64,000 nucleotides of DNA from Lacrimispora indolis DSM 755 (GTDB lineage Bacteria > Bacillota > Clostridia > Lachnospirales > Lachnospiraceae), in contig NZ_AZUI01000001.1 in assembly GCF_000526995.1 (NCBI RefSeq), positions 3,824,001-3,888,000 of the forward strand. Direction: 5' to 3'. The notes below the pieces were generated by a model. The model was not told where the DNA came from, searched no databases, and saw only the letters and a list, made by a program, of their open reading frames with translations. Numbering within the stretch: position 1 is the first letter of the stretch; the number at the start of each line of letters is the position of its first letter. Shown piece by piece: positions 46,101 through 54,467 of the stretch. Made by a program: the position numbers and the translations under genes.

Positions 46101-46300
46101 CCCTGGATGAGGAATCCAGGCTTAAGGCGGTCCGCATCCTTCAGGAACTGGCAGGAGAACGAAGGCTGATCGGAATCATTTCCCATGTGACAGAGCTAAA
46201 GGAACAGATCGGAAAGAAGCTGGTGGTGAAAAAGACGGAAAAAGGAAGCAGGATTTTATGGGATATGGATACCCTTCCAATGGAACAATTAAAAACTTGA
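43118..46300 (+). CDS. sbcC: SbcC, ATPase/coiled-coil subunit of SbcCD
   Basis: This is a Rad50-like SMC protein. The N-terminal Walker A is ITGDTGAGKTTVFDAV (about residues 32-47), then a long coiled coil interrupted by the zinc hook CPVCGSVHHP (about 530-539), then a second coiled coil and the C-terminal half with LSGGESFMAALAMALGMAD (about 955-973) and Walker B ALFIDEGFGSLDEE (about 985-998). The length of 1060 fits the family. With SbcD it forms the end-processing nuclease. The strong terminator at 46380 ends the transcript. Confidence 0.95.
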   Translation: MKPLQLTMSAFGSYGEKETVDFEKIGHGIFLITGDTGAGKTTVFDAVTFALFGETSGQKREPSMMRSQYGAEDQETYVSLKFSQGGEAYEITRSPSYTRISKRKNKNGEYTAVPVPAKASLLLPDGSEYAGSLRDINLKIQEIVGVDQNQFSQIAMIAQGDYLRLLHASSRERKEIFSRIFNTGIYSRIQMKLKEQNNLLYDSLEDNRKMCFHELENVELLDESFYREPWQELLAFKETRTEEIQNLLGSILEEIREMEQKLFKERDHKVKLLSQVEGRLSRAQEVNRLFDGLMQAKEHLDLLEGRKDQWLELTERLKEAVRAERASGLENQYLDKKQEYEMAVRRAGQLVKELEDITLALSFAEKEAKETREASAGEVPELSVLIARLQEAKPLYQQWRVIEKTSYERKREEEEAEKCLHNVEAELSRLKERLSASETRQEQAEKKAGNLPEIRQKKAELFERQQAMETLENAVREEEAAGIKKEKSQEAALLAQREYEQAERDYNARFQEFLALQAGIMARELTEGKPCPVCGSVHHPMKAELTAGAVTQEEVEQAKANRNQAEERRSQTAQAAVRALEAFRHQKELVEGEEEKWFGASFPQDQLKALLSEERNRAGTLFRGAEKEEQEALDADRLLKNILEERKADRGRLEELEVYKEKAMKDWQQKQVNKAAVLAEADHVKKLLPYPEEERAVKELERFQKRKEELLLAEEHAEKRFRIISEKEKEGKGRLASEKENREMRRLAMEQAYHAFQSALDTLGFSGEEDYRRARQSPETVRQWEQETGNYEKELLKARTVYGQYEEQTKGRERIETEQWKEQAEALKEEQRQLQAREARVTAIGSRAFQAAENLRRLWREREQLEETYRLYHTLFQTANGKMAGTASLDFQTYVQRQYFNQMIHAANKRLDVMTDGQFLLQCRDLETLGKQGEVGLDLDVYTMATDKVRDVKTLSGGESFMAALAMALGMADIIQSTAGNVSMDALFIDEGFGSLDEESRLKAVRILQELAGERRLIGIISHVTELKEQIGKKLVVKKTEKGSRILWDMDTLPMEQLKT

Positions 46301-46379
46301 CAGGAGAAGAGAAACCTGTATAATAGTTCTGGAATGGGAATGAAGCGCTCCCATGATAGGAATATCAAAACCGCAATTT

Positions 46380-46432
46380 GCTGATGGCTTCTGCATATTT
46401 TGATTAAATATGCAGAAACTGTCAGCTTTTTT
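46380..46432 (+). terminator. Terminator of the helicase/sbcDC region
   Basis: TTCTGCATATTT (46389-46400) pairs perfectly with 46406-46417, with an outer GCTGA/TCAGC stem, followed by six T at 46427-46432. Confidence 0.88.
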
Positions 46433-46462
46433 AGTTTGCAGGATTCACCCAATTGTCAGTGT

Positions 46463-46492
46463 TTGAATTCCTATAAAAATGTAAAATATAAA
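46463..46492 (+). promoter_or_regulatory. Possible promoter of the CLC gene
   Basis: TTGAAT at 46463-46468, 18-base spacer, TATAAA at 46487-46492. The leader is too short and lacks the conserved blocks of a fluoride riboswitch. Confidence 0.4.
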
Positions 46493-46541
46493 GTGACCGG
46501 ATCTTTTACAGGTGGTCATGATCTCAAGGAGGTTTTGGTAT

Positions 46542-47768
46542 ATGCTGGAAGAAAAACTGACAAAGTATAAGGAATTGCTGGTTTTAGGAATTTGCGGAGT
46601 TGTGATCGGCATTGTTGTGGGAGCATTGGATACAGGTTTTGGCAAGGTTCTGCTTTTTGTGACAGAATTGCGGGAAAGATATTTTATTCCTCTGATCATT
46701 TTTCTTCCTGCAGCAGGGGTCCTGGCAGTCAGATTGTATCGCTGGGATGAGGGGAAATGCATAAAGGGGATGGGATTGATTTTTCAGGTCGGTCATGGGG
46801 ACGAAGACAGAATCCCTTTGCGGCTGATCCCGTTAACAGTTTTAGGCACCTGGATCACTCATTTATTCGGCGGAAGCGCAGGGAGAGAAGGGGTAGCCGT
46901 ACAGATCGGAGCTACATTTTCCCACTGGGTCGGCCGTAAAATAAAGGTGAAAAACAGCTCCAGGATCTTTTTAGTCACAGGTATGGCAGCAGGTTTTGCA
47001 GGTTTATTTGAAACGCCTATAGCCGCTTGTTTTTTTGCATTGGAGGTTTTAACAGCTGGTACCTTGGAATATTCCGCCCTGTTTCCGGCCATAGCCGCTT
47101 CCTTTACGGCCAGTACGGTTTCAAAGGCGCTGGAATTGGAAAAGTTCCATTATGACCTTAGTGCAAAGCTTCCGTTGGATGCTCCCTTTGTGGTGAAACT
47201 GATTATCATAGGCATCTTGTTTGGTCTGGTGGGATCAATGTTTGCACACGGTCTGGCAGTTATGAAAAGTAAGCTTGGGAAAATCTTCCCGGACCCGGTT
47301 ATAAAGGCAGTCATAATCGGCAGCCTTTTGGCAATGCTGTTTATTCTTCTTGGAATGGGAAGATATTCCGGTCTGGGTACGAATTTAATTTCAGACGGCT
47401 TTCATGGAGGGCATATCAGTAGCTGGGACTGGATTTTAAAGCTCATTCTGACCATCATCACCATTGCGGCAGGGTTTCAGGGAGGAGAGGTCACTCCTCT
47501 GTTTGCCATAGGAACAAGCCTGGGGGCGGCCATTGCAGGAGTCCTTGGATTGCCTGTTGAATTTGTTGCTGCCATGGGGTATGCGGCAGTTTTCGGAAGC
47601 GCTACAAACACTCTTTTAGCGCCTGTTTTTATCGGGGCTGAGATTTTCGGCTACTCTTATATGCCGTATTTTTTTATGGTCTGTAGCGTTGCCTATCTAT
47701 GCAATGGAGACAGATCCATTTATACGGCTCAAAAGAAATTGTACAACATAAGACTTCTTGACAAATAA
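46542..47768 (+). CDS. CLC-family anion transporter, probably CLC-F fluoride/proton antiporter
   Basis: This is a CLC membrane protein of 408 residues. The key loop reads HLFGGSAGREGVAVQIG (about residues 106-122) with the gating glutamate in GREGV. The canonical chloride motif GSGIP near the first third is absent; the aligned region reads KGMGLIF, with methionine where chloride CLCs have serine, as described for the fluoride-specific CLC-F branch. THLFGGSAGREG is itself typical of that branch. Later segments GFQGGEVTPLFAIG and FGSATNTLLAPVFIGAE line the pore. ATG 46542 follows AGGAGG. It likely exports fluoride, so it is functionally linked to the riboswitch gene at 23336. Confidence 0.82.
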   Translation: MLEEKLTKYKELLVLGICGVVIGIVVGALDTGFGKVLLFVTELRERYFIPLIIFLPAAGVLAVRLYRWDEGKCIKGMGLIFQVGHGDEDRIPLRLIPLTVLGTWITHLFGGSAGREGVAVQIGATFSHWVGRKIKVKNSSRIFLVTGMAAGFAGLFETPIAACFFALEVLTAGTLEYSALFPAIAASFTASTVSKALELEKFHYDLSAKLPLDAPFVVKLIIIGILFGLVGSMFAHGLAVMKSKLGKIFPDPVIKAVIIGSLLAMLFILLGMGRYSGLGTNLISDGFHGGHISSWDWILKLILTIITIAAGFQGGEVTPLFAIGTSLGAAIAGVLGLPVEFVAAMGYAAVFGSATNTLLAPVFIGAEIFGYSYMPYFFMVCSVAYLCNGDRSIYTAQKKLYNIRLLDK

Positions 47769-47849
47769 ATCAATGGATGAAACAAGTATTTTGCTCTATA
47801 ATTGAATGGAGCCATAAATAAGAAATTTACAAACAGAAAGGAAGATACC

Positions 47850-48473
47850 ATGTTAAACTGCGAGAGAACCAGTGTTATGAACATAGAAAATGCCATCAGA
47901 GGTGCAAGAAATCCCATGAACAGCTGGGACCGTATGGACAGCGGCTATAATGATGAAGGAGAATACATCCTTGGCCCCAACGATCTTGGCCTTGCAAAGC
48001 GGCTGAGAAAGGCCGGCAGCGATCACCGCAAATACATCCGGCAGATCCTGGTGTCTGTGGACATTACGGCGCCCATGTACTGGTGGAAAGAATACGACAC
48101 TTACAAAGTGGCTACCGTGGCCAATTCTACCAGCACTATGCATAAGATCCACAGCAAGCCCTTTGAGCTGACTGATTTCAGCCATGACCATATGACGGAG
48201 GGGACACTTAACTTTATGGAAACCGTGGTAGCGGAACTGGAAAAGATCCGTCTCCGTTACATAGAGACCAAGAAAAAAGAGGACTGGTATGATTTAATCC
48301 AGCTTCTTCCATCCAGTTACAACCAGATGAGGACATGCACCTTAAATTACGAGACACTGATCAACATCTACTTTGCGAGGCGGAGCCACAAGCTGGTGGA
48401 ATGGCATGCTCTCTGCCGGTGGATCGAAACCCTTCCTTATGCAAAAGAGCTGATCATGGGGGAAGAGGAATAA
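47850..48473 (+). CDS. Conserved protein, possible divergent ThyX-like enzyme
   Basis: The 207-residue protein has the striking segments SDHRKYIRQILVSVDITAP, MYWWKEYDTYKVATVANSTS and LLPSSYNQMRTCTLNYETL followed by RRSHKLVEWHALCRW. Their order resembles flavin-dependent thymidylate synthase (ThyX), but the diagnostic RHRxxS motif is missing. It lies 21 bases before dihydrofolate reductase, the partner expected for thymidylate synthesis. ATG 47850 follows AAAGGAAG. The assignment is tentative; it could also be a related nucleotide-binding protein of phage origin. Confidence 0.55.
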   Translation: MLNCERTSVMNIENAIRGARNPMNSWDRMDSGYNDEGEYILGPNDLGLAKRLRKAGSDHRKYIRQILVSVDITAPMYWWKEYDTYKVATVANSTSTMHKIHSKPFELTDFSHDHMTEGTLNFMETVVAELEKIRLRYIETKKKEDWYDLIQLLPSSYNQMRTCTLNYETLINIYFARRSHKLVEWHALCRWIETLPYAKELIMGEEE

Positions 48474-48494
48474 AAGGAAAGGAGGGGGTGACTT

Positions 48495-48986
48495 ATGAAC
48501 ATTATCGTTGCAGTGGATAAAAACTGGGCTATCGGCAATCAGGGCCAGCTTCTTGTTTCCATCCCGGAGGATAAAAAGCTGTTCCGGGACGAAACCATGG
48601 GAAAGGTGATCGTCATGGGTCGAAAGACCCTGGAGAGCCTTCCCGGAAAACAGCCGCTCTATGGAAGGACCAACATCGTGTTGACTAAGAATCCGGATTA
48701 CAAAGTAAAGGGAGCGGTCGTCTGCCACAGCCTTTCAGAGGCAATGGAAGAGCTTGGCAAATATCCTGAGGAGGATTGTTTTATCATAGGCGGACAAAGC
48801 ATTTATGAGCAGTTCCTTCCATATTGTAATACAGCCCATGTGACTTATATTGACTATAGGTACAGCGCTGACACCTATTTCCCCAATTTAGATCAGGATC
48901 CTTCATGGGAAATGGCGGCGGAGAGCGATGAACAGACTTATTTTGATTTATGCTATACATTCCGAATGTATCAGAGGAAAGTTTGA
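48495..48986 (+). CDS. folA: Dihydrofolate reductase
   Basis: This enzyme reduces dihydrofolate to tetrahydrofolate with NADPH. Motifs are MNIIVAVDKNWAIGNQGQLL at the start, the substrate-binding acid in IPEDKKLFRDET, VIVMGRKTLESLP for NADPH binding, CFIIGGQSIYEQFL and a normal C-terminal strand. The 163-residue length is typical. AAAGGAGGGGG provides a strong ribosome site and the upstream ThyX-like gene is likely co-transcribed. Confidence 0.95.
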   Translation: MNIIVAVDKNWAIGNQGQLLVSIPEDKKLFRDETMGKVIVMGRKTLESLPGKQPLYGRTNIVLTKNPDYKVKGAVVCHSLSEAMEELGKYPEEDCFIIGGQSIYEQFLPYCNTAHVTYIDYRYSADTYFPNLDQDPSWEMAAESDEQTYFDLCYTFRMYQRKV

Positions 48987-49129
48987 AAAAAAGGCGTTCT
49001 CAATTCCCTGCTTGCAGATTAATGGGATATTCAGGCATATCCGCTGGGTTTATTAATATGCAGAATTTGTCAAAAAAAGCAGAAAATCCCCTGTATCCAT
49101 AAAATTTCATCGATATTTTTGAATAAATG

Positions 49130-49158
49130 TTGTCAGTAACCTTTAAAAATGGTAATAT
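49130..49158 (+). promoter_or_regulatory. Promoter of nfnAB
   Basis: TTGTCA at 49130-49135, 17-base spacer, TAATAT at 49153-49158. The leader to the nfnA start is about 80 bases. An imperfect hairpin (GGATAT at 49025-49030 with ATATCC at 49037-49042) after folA has no T run. Confidence 0.65.
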
Positions 49159-49243
49159 GATACGAGTACTGTTGACCTGATTGTTGGGGAAGCTATCAGG
49201 GACGGTGTATAGGTATATTCACGAAGATATTAGGAGGATGAAG

Positions 49244-50134
49244 ATGTATAAGATTTTAAAAGCAGAGATGTTAGCTGACAAGATCTATCTGATGGATGTG
49301 GAAGCACATCGGATTGCCAAAGCCTGCCAGCCTGGAGAATTTGTTATTGTCAAGATGGATGACAGAGGAGAGAGAATTCCTCTTACCATCTGTGATTATG
49401 ATCGTGAGAAGGGTAGCATTACTATCGTATTTCAGACAGTGGGTGCCAGCACAGAAAAGATGGCTGAATTAAAGACAGGAGACAGCTTTGCAGACGTGGT
49501 GGGACCTTTGGGCAATGCGTCTGAATTCGTGCACGATGATATAGAAGAACTGAAGAAAAAGAAATATTTATTTGTGGCCGGAGGTGTTGGAACGGCTCCG
49601 GTTTATCCCCAGGTAAAATGGATGAGAGAACACGGCATTGACGTGGATGTTATCATGGGGGCAAAGACCAAGGACTTATTAATTTTGGAAGATGCTATGA
49701 GAGAGCAGGCCGGAAATTTATATGTGACCACAGATGACGGCTCTTATGAAAGAAAGGGCCTGGTTACTGAGGTAATCAAGGACCTGGTTCAGAACCAGGG
49801 AAAAAAATACGATGTGTGCGTAGCCATCGGACCGATGATCATGATGAAATTCACCTGCCTTGTGACCAAGGAGCTGGGTATTCCGACCGTTGTCAGCTTA
49901 AACCCTGTTATGGTAGACGGAACCGGCATGTGCGGCGCCTGTCGTGTCACAGTTGGAGGAGAGGTGAAATTCGCCTGCGTGGATGGACCGGAGTTTGACG
50001 GCCACCTGGTTAATTTTGACGAGGCCATGAAGCGCCAGATGATGTATAAATCTGAAGAAGGGCGCGCAGTTTTAAAAGAGCGTGAAGGCGATACCCATCA
50101 CGGCGGCTGCGGATTGTGTGGAGGTAACGAGTAA
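49244..50134 (+). CDS. nfnA: NfnA-like ferredoxin-NADP reductase subunit (FAD/NAD and 2Fe-2S binding)
   Basis: This is the small subunit of NADH-dependent reduced ferredoxin:NADP oxidoreductase, an electron-bifurcating complex of anaerobes. The FAD-binding barrel contains RIPLTICDYD, the nucleotide-binding domain FVAGGVGTAPVYPQ (about residues 107-120), and the C-terminal 2Fe-2S cysteines are in DGTGMCGACRVTVGGEVKFAC. It ends GGCGLCGGNE. ATG 49244 (296 residues) is six bases after AGGAGG; an ATG at 49238 directly abuts that site and is less likely. Its stop overlaps nfnB (TAATG). Confidence 0.88.
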   Translation: MYKILKAEMLADKIYLMDVEAHRIAKACQPGEFVIVKMDDRGERIPLTICDYDREKGSITIVFQTVGASTEKMAELKTGDSFADVVGPLGNASEFVHDDIEELKKKKYLFVAGGVGTAPVYPQVKWMREHGIDVDVIMGAKTKDLLILEDAMREQAGNLYVTTDDGSYERKGLVTEVIKDLVQNQGKKYDVCVAIGPMIMMKFTCLVTKELGIPTVVSLNPVMVDGTGMCGACRVTVGGEVKFACVDGPEFDGHLVNFDEAMKRQMMYKSEEGRAVLKEREGDTHHGGCGLCGGNE

Positions 50135-51522
50135 TGGATGTATTAAAGAAAGTACCAGTAAGAGAACAGGACCCAAAGGTAAGAGCGACGAACTTTGAAG
50201 AGGTTTGTCTTGGATATAATGAGGAAGAGGCAAAGGAAGAAGCCAGCCGCTGCATTCAGTGTAAGAACCCGAAGTGTGTAGCAGGCTGTCCGGTATCCAT
50301 CAATATTCCAGGCTTTATTAAGGAAGTGGAAGACGGAAATCACGAAGAGGCAGCTAAGATCATTGCCCAGTCCTCCGCACTTCCGGCAGTCTGTGGCCGT
50401 GTGTGTCCACAGGAGAGCCAGTGCGAAGGCCGGTGCATCCGCGGAATCAAGGGAGAGCCTATTTCCATCGGAAAACTGGAGCGTTTTGTGGCAGACTGGT
50501 CCAGAGAGCACGGTTTTGTACCCGCTGCCCCGGAAACGACCAATGGCAAGAAGGTAGCTGTCATCGGTTCCGGTCCTTCCGGACTGACCTGCGCCGGAGA
50601 CTTAGCGAAGCTTGGCTATGAGGTTACCATTTTTGAAGCCCTTCATGAGCCGGGCGGCGTACTGACCTACGGCATACCTGAGTTCCGTCTTCCAAAGGAA
50701 GGTGTGGTTCAGCCGGAAATTGACAACGTAAGAAAGCTTGGCGTTAAGATCGAGACCAATGTGATCGTGGGCAAGTCCGTGACCATTGATGAGCTTTTAG
50801 ATGAAGAAGGCTTCCAGGCGATATTCATCGGCTCAGGAGCAGGTCTTCCCATGTTTATGGGAATTCCGGGAGAGAATGCCAACGGCGTATTCTCTGCCAA
50901 CGAATATTTAACAAGAAGCAATCTGATGAAGGCGTTCCGAAGTGATTATGATACCCCCATCGTTGCAGGCAAAAAGGTAGCAGTCGTAGGCGGCGGAAAC
51001 GTTGCCATGGATGCGGCCAGGACAGCCCTTCGTCTCGGTGCGGAGGTACATGTTGTCTATAGAAGAAGTGAGGCAGAGCTTCCTGCAAGAGTGGAAGAGG
51101 TTCATCACGCAAAAGAAGAAGGCATCATTTTTGACCTTTTAACCAACCCGTTAGAGATCCTTACGGATGAAAAGGGCTGGGTAAATGGAATGAAATGCAT
51201 CAGAATGGAGCTTGGTGAGCCGGATGCTTCCGGCAGAAGAAGACCTGTGGAGATAGAAGGGTCTGAATTCATCATTGATGTGGATACGGTTATCATGTCT
51301 TTGGGAACCTCACCAAATCCGCTTATATCCAATACAACAAAGGGACTGGATATCAACAAGCGCAAATGCATCATTGCTGAGGAATCTACAGGAAAGACCA
51401 GCAAGGAAGGTGTTTATGCCGGAGGAGATGCGGTTACAGGAGCTGCAACCGTGATTCTGGCTATGGAAGCCGGACGTGCTGGAGCAAGAGGGATTCACGA
51501 ATATCTTTCTTCAAAGGAATAA
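50134..51522 (+). CDS. nfnB: NfnB-like / glutamate synthase small-subunit-like NADPH oxidoreductase
   Basis: This protein is homologous to GltD/GltA. An N-terminal domain with two 4Fe-4S clusters has CIQCKNPKCVAGCPV and CGRVCPQESQCEGRC. Two Rossmann domains bind FAD (VIGSGPSGLTCAGDLA, about residues 144-159) and NADPH (VAVVGGGNVAMDAARTALRLG, quoted in parts). Because it is coupled to the NfnA-like gene and no glutamate synthase large subunit lies nearby, electron bifurcation between NADH, ferredoxin and NADP is more likely than glutamate synthesis. It is often annotated gltA. Confidence 0.88.
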   Translation: MDVLKKVPVREQDPKVRATNFEEVCLGYNEEEAKEEASRCIQCKNPKCVAGCPVSINIPGFIKEVEDGNHEEAAKIIAQSSALPAVCGRVCPQESQCEGRCIRGIKGEPISIGKLERFVADWSREHGFVPAAPETTNGKKVAVIGSGPSGLTCAGDLAKLGYEVTIFEALHEPGGVLTYGIPEFRLPKEGVVQPEIDNVRKLGVKIETNVIVGKSVTIDELLDEEGFQAIFIGSGAGLPMFMGIPGENANGVFSANEYLTRSNLMKAFRSDYDTPIVAGKKVAVVGGGNVAMDAARTALRLGAEVHVVYRRSEAELPARVEEVHHAKEEGIIFDLLTNPLEILTDEKGWVNGMKCIRMELGEPDASGRRRPVEIEGSEFIIDVDTVIMSLGTSPNPLISNTTKGLDINKRKCIIAEESTGKTSKEGVYAGGDAVTGAATVILAMEAGRAGARGIHEYLSSKE

Positions 51523-51535
51523 TCCAGATAGTCAA

Positions 51536-51566
51536 AGGGCCGCCATTTTACTGGCGGTCCTTTTGA
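51536..51566 (+). terminator. Terminator of nfnAB
   Basis: AGGGCCGCCA (51536-51545) pairs with TGGCGGTCCT (51552-51561) and is followed by TTT. Confidence 0.85.
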
Positions 51567-51586
51567 AAGGTTGTGAAAATTATTTT

Positions 51587-52966
51587 ATGAATAAAAAAAT
51601 TGATTTATTAAGGGGACATATATTTACCTCCCTTACCGGACTGGCTCTTCCTATCATGGTTACAGCCCTGGTTCAGATGGCTTACAGCCTGACTGATATG
51701 GCGTGGATCGGGCTGGTAGGTTCCCCGGCTGTTGCGGCGGTGGGAGCAGGAGGCATGTATGTCTGGCTTTCCCAGGGCGTTGTGGCCCTTGCAAAAATGG
51801 GCGGCCAGGTAAAGGTAGCCCACTCCCTTGGAAGGGGTGATAAGGAAGACGCGGCAGTTTTCGCTTCCGGTGCACTCCAAATGGGCTTTTTGTTTGCGTT
51901 TCTTTATGGCGCTGTGTCGTTTTTCGGAGCAAAGCCATTGATCGGTTTTTTTGGTCTGAATGATATTTCTGTGGTACATAATGCCCAGGTTTATTTGAAG
52001 ATCACCTGCGGCTTGATTATATTTTCCTTTCTGAACGTGATTATTACCGGGATCATGACAGCCATGGGGGACAGCCGGACGCCGCTGTTCGCTAACTTTA
52101 TCGGCCTGGTTTTGAATATGGTTCTGGATCCTGTCCTGATCTTTGGAATAGGTCCGATAAAAGGTTCCGGGGTGGCAGGAGCTGCCATTGCAACAGTTAT
52201 GGCTCAGGCAGTTGTGACCCTGGTGTTTTTTATGGTCATAAAAAAGGACCGGCTGCTGTTTGATAAAGTGAAGGTGTTCCATAAAGTTTCCTGGGATCAT
52301 ATGAAGGCAATGATACAGATAGGATTTCCTGCTTCCGTGCAAAACTTAATCTATACCAGCATTTCCATGGTCCTGACCAGGTTTGTGACCGGGTTTGGTG
52401 ATACGGCTGTGGCGGTTTTGCGCGTAGGCGGGCAGATCGAATCCATATCCTGGATGACGGCAGATGGATTTGCAGCCGCCATTAATTCTTTTGTCGGGCA
52501 AAATTATGGAGCAGGACAATATGGAAGAGTAAAAAAGGGCTATTTTACGGCGACAGGAGTCATGTTTGTCTGGGGATTGTTCTGCACGGCCCTTTTGATC
52601 GGTCTTCCGGAGCAGATCTTCGGATTATTCATCCATGAAGCAGAGGTCATTCCAATGGGGATTCGCTATCTGGTGATCCTTGGACTTTGTCAGATGTTCA
52701 TGTGCATAGAACTGACGACCGTAGGAGCTCTCTCCGGCCTTGGAAAGACTCTTCTCTGCTCAGTCCTCAGCGTTGTATTTACTTCTGCCAGGATCCCTCT
52801 TGCCATGATTTTAAGCGGTACTGCCCTTGGGCTTGACGGAGTCTGGTGGGCATTTACTATTTCAAGCATTATCAAAGGAATCTTATTCTTTTTTTCTTTT
52901 CTCATTGTGGTGAGAAGACTGCCCCAGGATGAACATCGGACCCGGATGGAAGCGGGGCTTGAATAA
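51587..52966 (+). CDS. MATE-family efflux transporter (first of two)
   Basis: This is a twelve-helix multidrug/toxic compound extrusion protein of 459 residues. It starts MNKKIDLLRGHIFTSLTGLA with LPIMVTALVQMAYSLTDMAWIG, a typical first MATE helix. The GDSRTPLFANFIGLVLNMVLDPVLIFG block (in parts AMGDSRTP, NMVLDPVLIFG) occurs near residue 165-190. ATG 51587 has only a weak GAAAGG about 11 bases upstream. The open frame extending upstream enters the nfnB terminator. Substrate unknown. Confidence 0.88.
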   Translation: MNKKIDLLRGHIFTSLTGLALPIMVTALVQMAYSLTDMAWIGLVGSPAVAAVGAGGMYVWLSQGVVALAKMGGQVKVAHSLGRGDKEDAAVFASGALQMGFLFAFLYGAVSFFGAKPLIGFFGLNDISVVHNAQVYLKITCGLIIFSFLNVIITGIMTAMGDSRTPLFANFIGLVLNMVLDPVLIFGIGPIKGSGVAGAAIATVMAQAVVTLVFFMVIKKDRLLFDKVKVFHKVSWDHMKAMIQIGFPASVQNLIYTSISMVLTRFVTGFGDTAVAVLRVGGQIESISWMTADGFAAAINSFVGQNYGAGQYGRVKKGYFTATGVMFVWGLFCTALLIGLPEQIFGLFIHEAEVIPMGIRYLVILGLCQMFMCIELTTVGALSGLGKTLLCSVLSVVFTSARIPLAMILSGTALGLDGVWWAFTISSIIKGILFFFSFLIVVRRLPQDEHRTRMEAGLE

Positions 52967-52988
52967 TACCTTGAAAGGGGAGCTGTAA

Positions 52989-54377
52989 ATGAAAAAACCA
53001 TTGACAAAGGAGGAACGGTATGATCAGATGATCGGTACTCCGGTTTCCTCCTTAATTCCCCGCCTGGCGGTGCCCACGATCATCAGCATGCTGGTAACCT
53101 CTGTTTACAATATGGCGGATACTTTTTTTGTAAGCCAGATAGGTACCAGCGCTTCCGGCGCCGTGGGAGTCACGTTTTCCGCTATGGCAATGATCCAGGC
53201 CGTAGGCTTTACCCTTGGGATGGGAAGCGGAAACTATATTTCCCGGTCCTTAGGAAACCGGGATGAGACTCATGCAGACCAGGCGGCAGCCACCGCGTTT
53301 TTTACGGCAATACTGATCGGCCTGGTGGTCACGGTATTCGGCCTGATCTTTTTAGAGCAGCTTGTTTATTTTCTGGGGGCAACAAAGACCATAGCGCCTT
53401 ATGCAATGGATTATGCCAGATACGTCCTGTTTGCAGCGCCCTTTATGATGTCCTCTTTTGTAATGAACAATATTTTAAGATCCCAGGGAAATGCCTTTTT
53501 TGCCATGGCGGGAATCACACTGGGAGGGGTTTTAAACATGATCCTGGATCCTCTTTTTATTTTCGGATTGGGAATGGGAATTTCAGGAGCAGCCATTGCG
53601 ACCATGATAAGCCAGATCATAAGCTTTATGGTATTGTTTTATCAGTGTAATTTCAGGGAGGGCTGTATTAAGCTTAAGATTAAAAACTTTATGCCCACAT
53701 GGAACATGTACGGGGAGATTCTCCACGCAGGGCTTCCCTCTTTCTGCCGTCAGGGACTTGCGAGCGCAGCCATGGTGACCTTAAATTTTGCGGCAGGTCC
53801 CTTTGGAGATTCTGCCATTGCCGCCATGTCCATTGTCACCCGGTTTATGATGTTCATCAATTCCGCGCTGATCGGGTTCGGCCAGGGATTTCAGCCTGTC
53901 TGCGGCTTTAATTTTGGAGCGAAACGGTATGACCGGGTCCTGGAGGCTTACTGGTTCTGCGTAAAGGTGGCGGTGGTCATGCTGACCGTGCTGGGGATCG
54001 GGGCCTTTGCTTTCAGCCGGCCCATTATTACGGCCTTCCGGCGGGAGGATATGGAGGTCATAGAGATAGGGACTCTTGCTTTGCGGCTTAATATGCTGAC
54101 CCTTCCCATCCAGGCATGGGTGATCATGGTGAATATGCTGACCCAGTCCATTGGCTACGGATTCCGGGCATCCCTGGTGGCAATGGGAAGACAGGGGCTT
54201 TTCCTGATCCCGGCGCTTCTGGTGTTACCAGGATTTTTAGGCGTCCTGGGACTTCAGATATCCCAGCCGGTTGCGGATGTATTTACCTTTGTCCTTGCCA
54301 CGGTCATAGTGGTGAAAATATTGAATGAATTGAAATTTATGAGGGATGAAGAGGCAGGAACTTTGGCCGTATCTTAA
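52989..54377 (+). CDS. MATE-family efflux transporter (second of two)
   Basis: This is a twelve-helix MATE protein of 462 residues. Features are RLAVPTIISMLVTSVYNMAD, GMGSGNYISRSLGN, LRSQGNAFFAMAGITLGGVL and NMILDPLFIFGLGMGISGAA. It lies 22 bases after the first MATE gene with AAAGGGG upstream, so the two are probably co-expressed. The sequences are clearly diverged from each other, so they are not a recent duplication and may have different substrates. Confidence 0.9.
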   Translation: MKKPLTKEERYDQMIGTPVSSLIPRLAVPTIISMLVTSVYNMADTFFVSQIGTSASGAVGVTFSAMAMIQAVGFTLGMGSGNYISRSLGNRDETHADQAAATAFFTAILIGLVVTVFGLIFLEQLVYFLGATKTIAPYAMDYARYVLFAAPFMMSSFVMNNILRSQGNAFFAMAGITLGGVLNMILDPLFIFGLGMGISGAAIATMISQIISFMVLFYQCNFREGCIKLKIKNFMPTWNMYGEILHAGLPSFCRQGLASAAMVTLNFAAGPFGDSAIAAMSIVTRFMMFINSALIGFGQGFQPVCGFNFGAKRYDRVLEAYWFCVKVAVVMLTVLGIGAFAFSRPIITAFRREDMEVIEIGTLALRLNMLTLPIQAWVIMVNMLTQSIGYGFRASLVAMGRQGLFLIPALLVLPGFLGVLGLQISQPVADVFTFVLATVIVVKILNELKFMRDEEAGTLAVS

Positions 54378-54467
54378 AAATATCAAAATTTTCCAAAATA
54401 GGACTTGAATTTTACCCTGGTTATACGGTAACATATAAGGTAGAAAAAAGGGGAAAAGGAACTGACG

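Noticed and set aside
46433..46541. Fluoride riboswitch before the CLC gene
   Set aside because: None of the conserved aptamer blocks (ATGAAGTTC, AACCGC, GCTGATGAC) is present on the plus strand.
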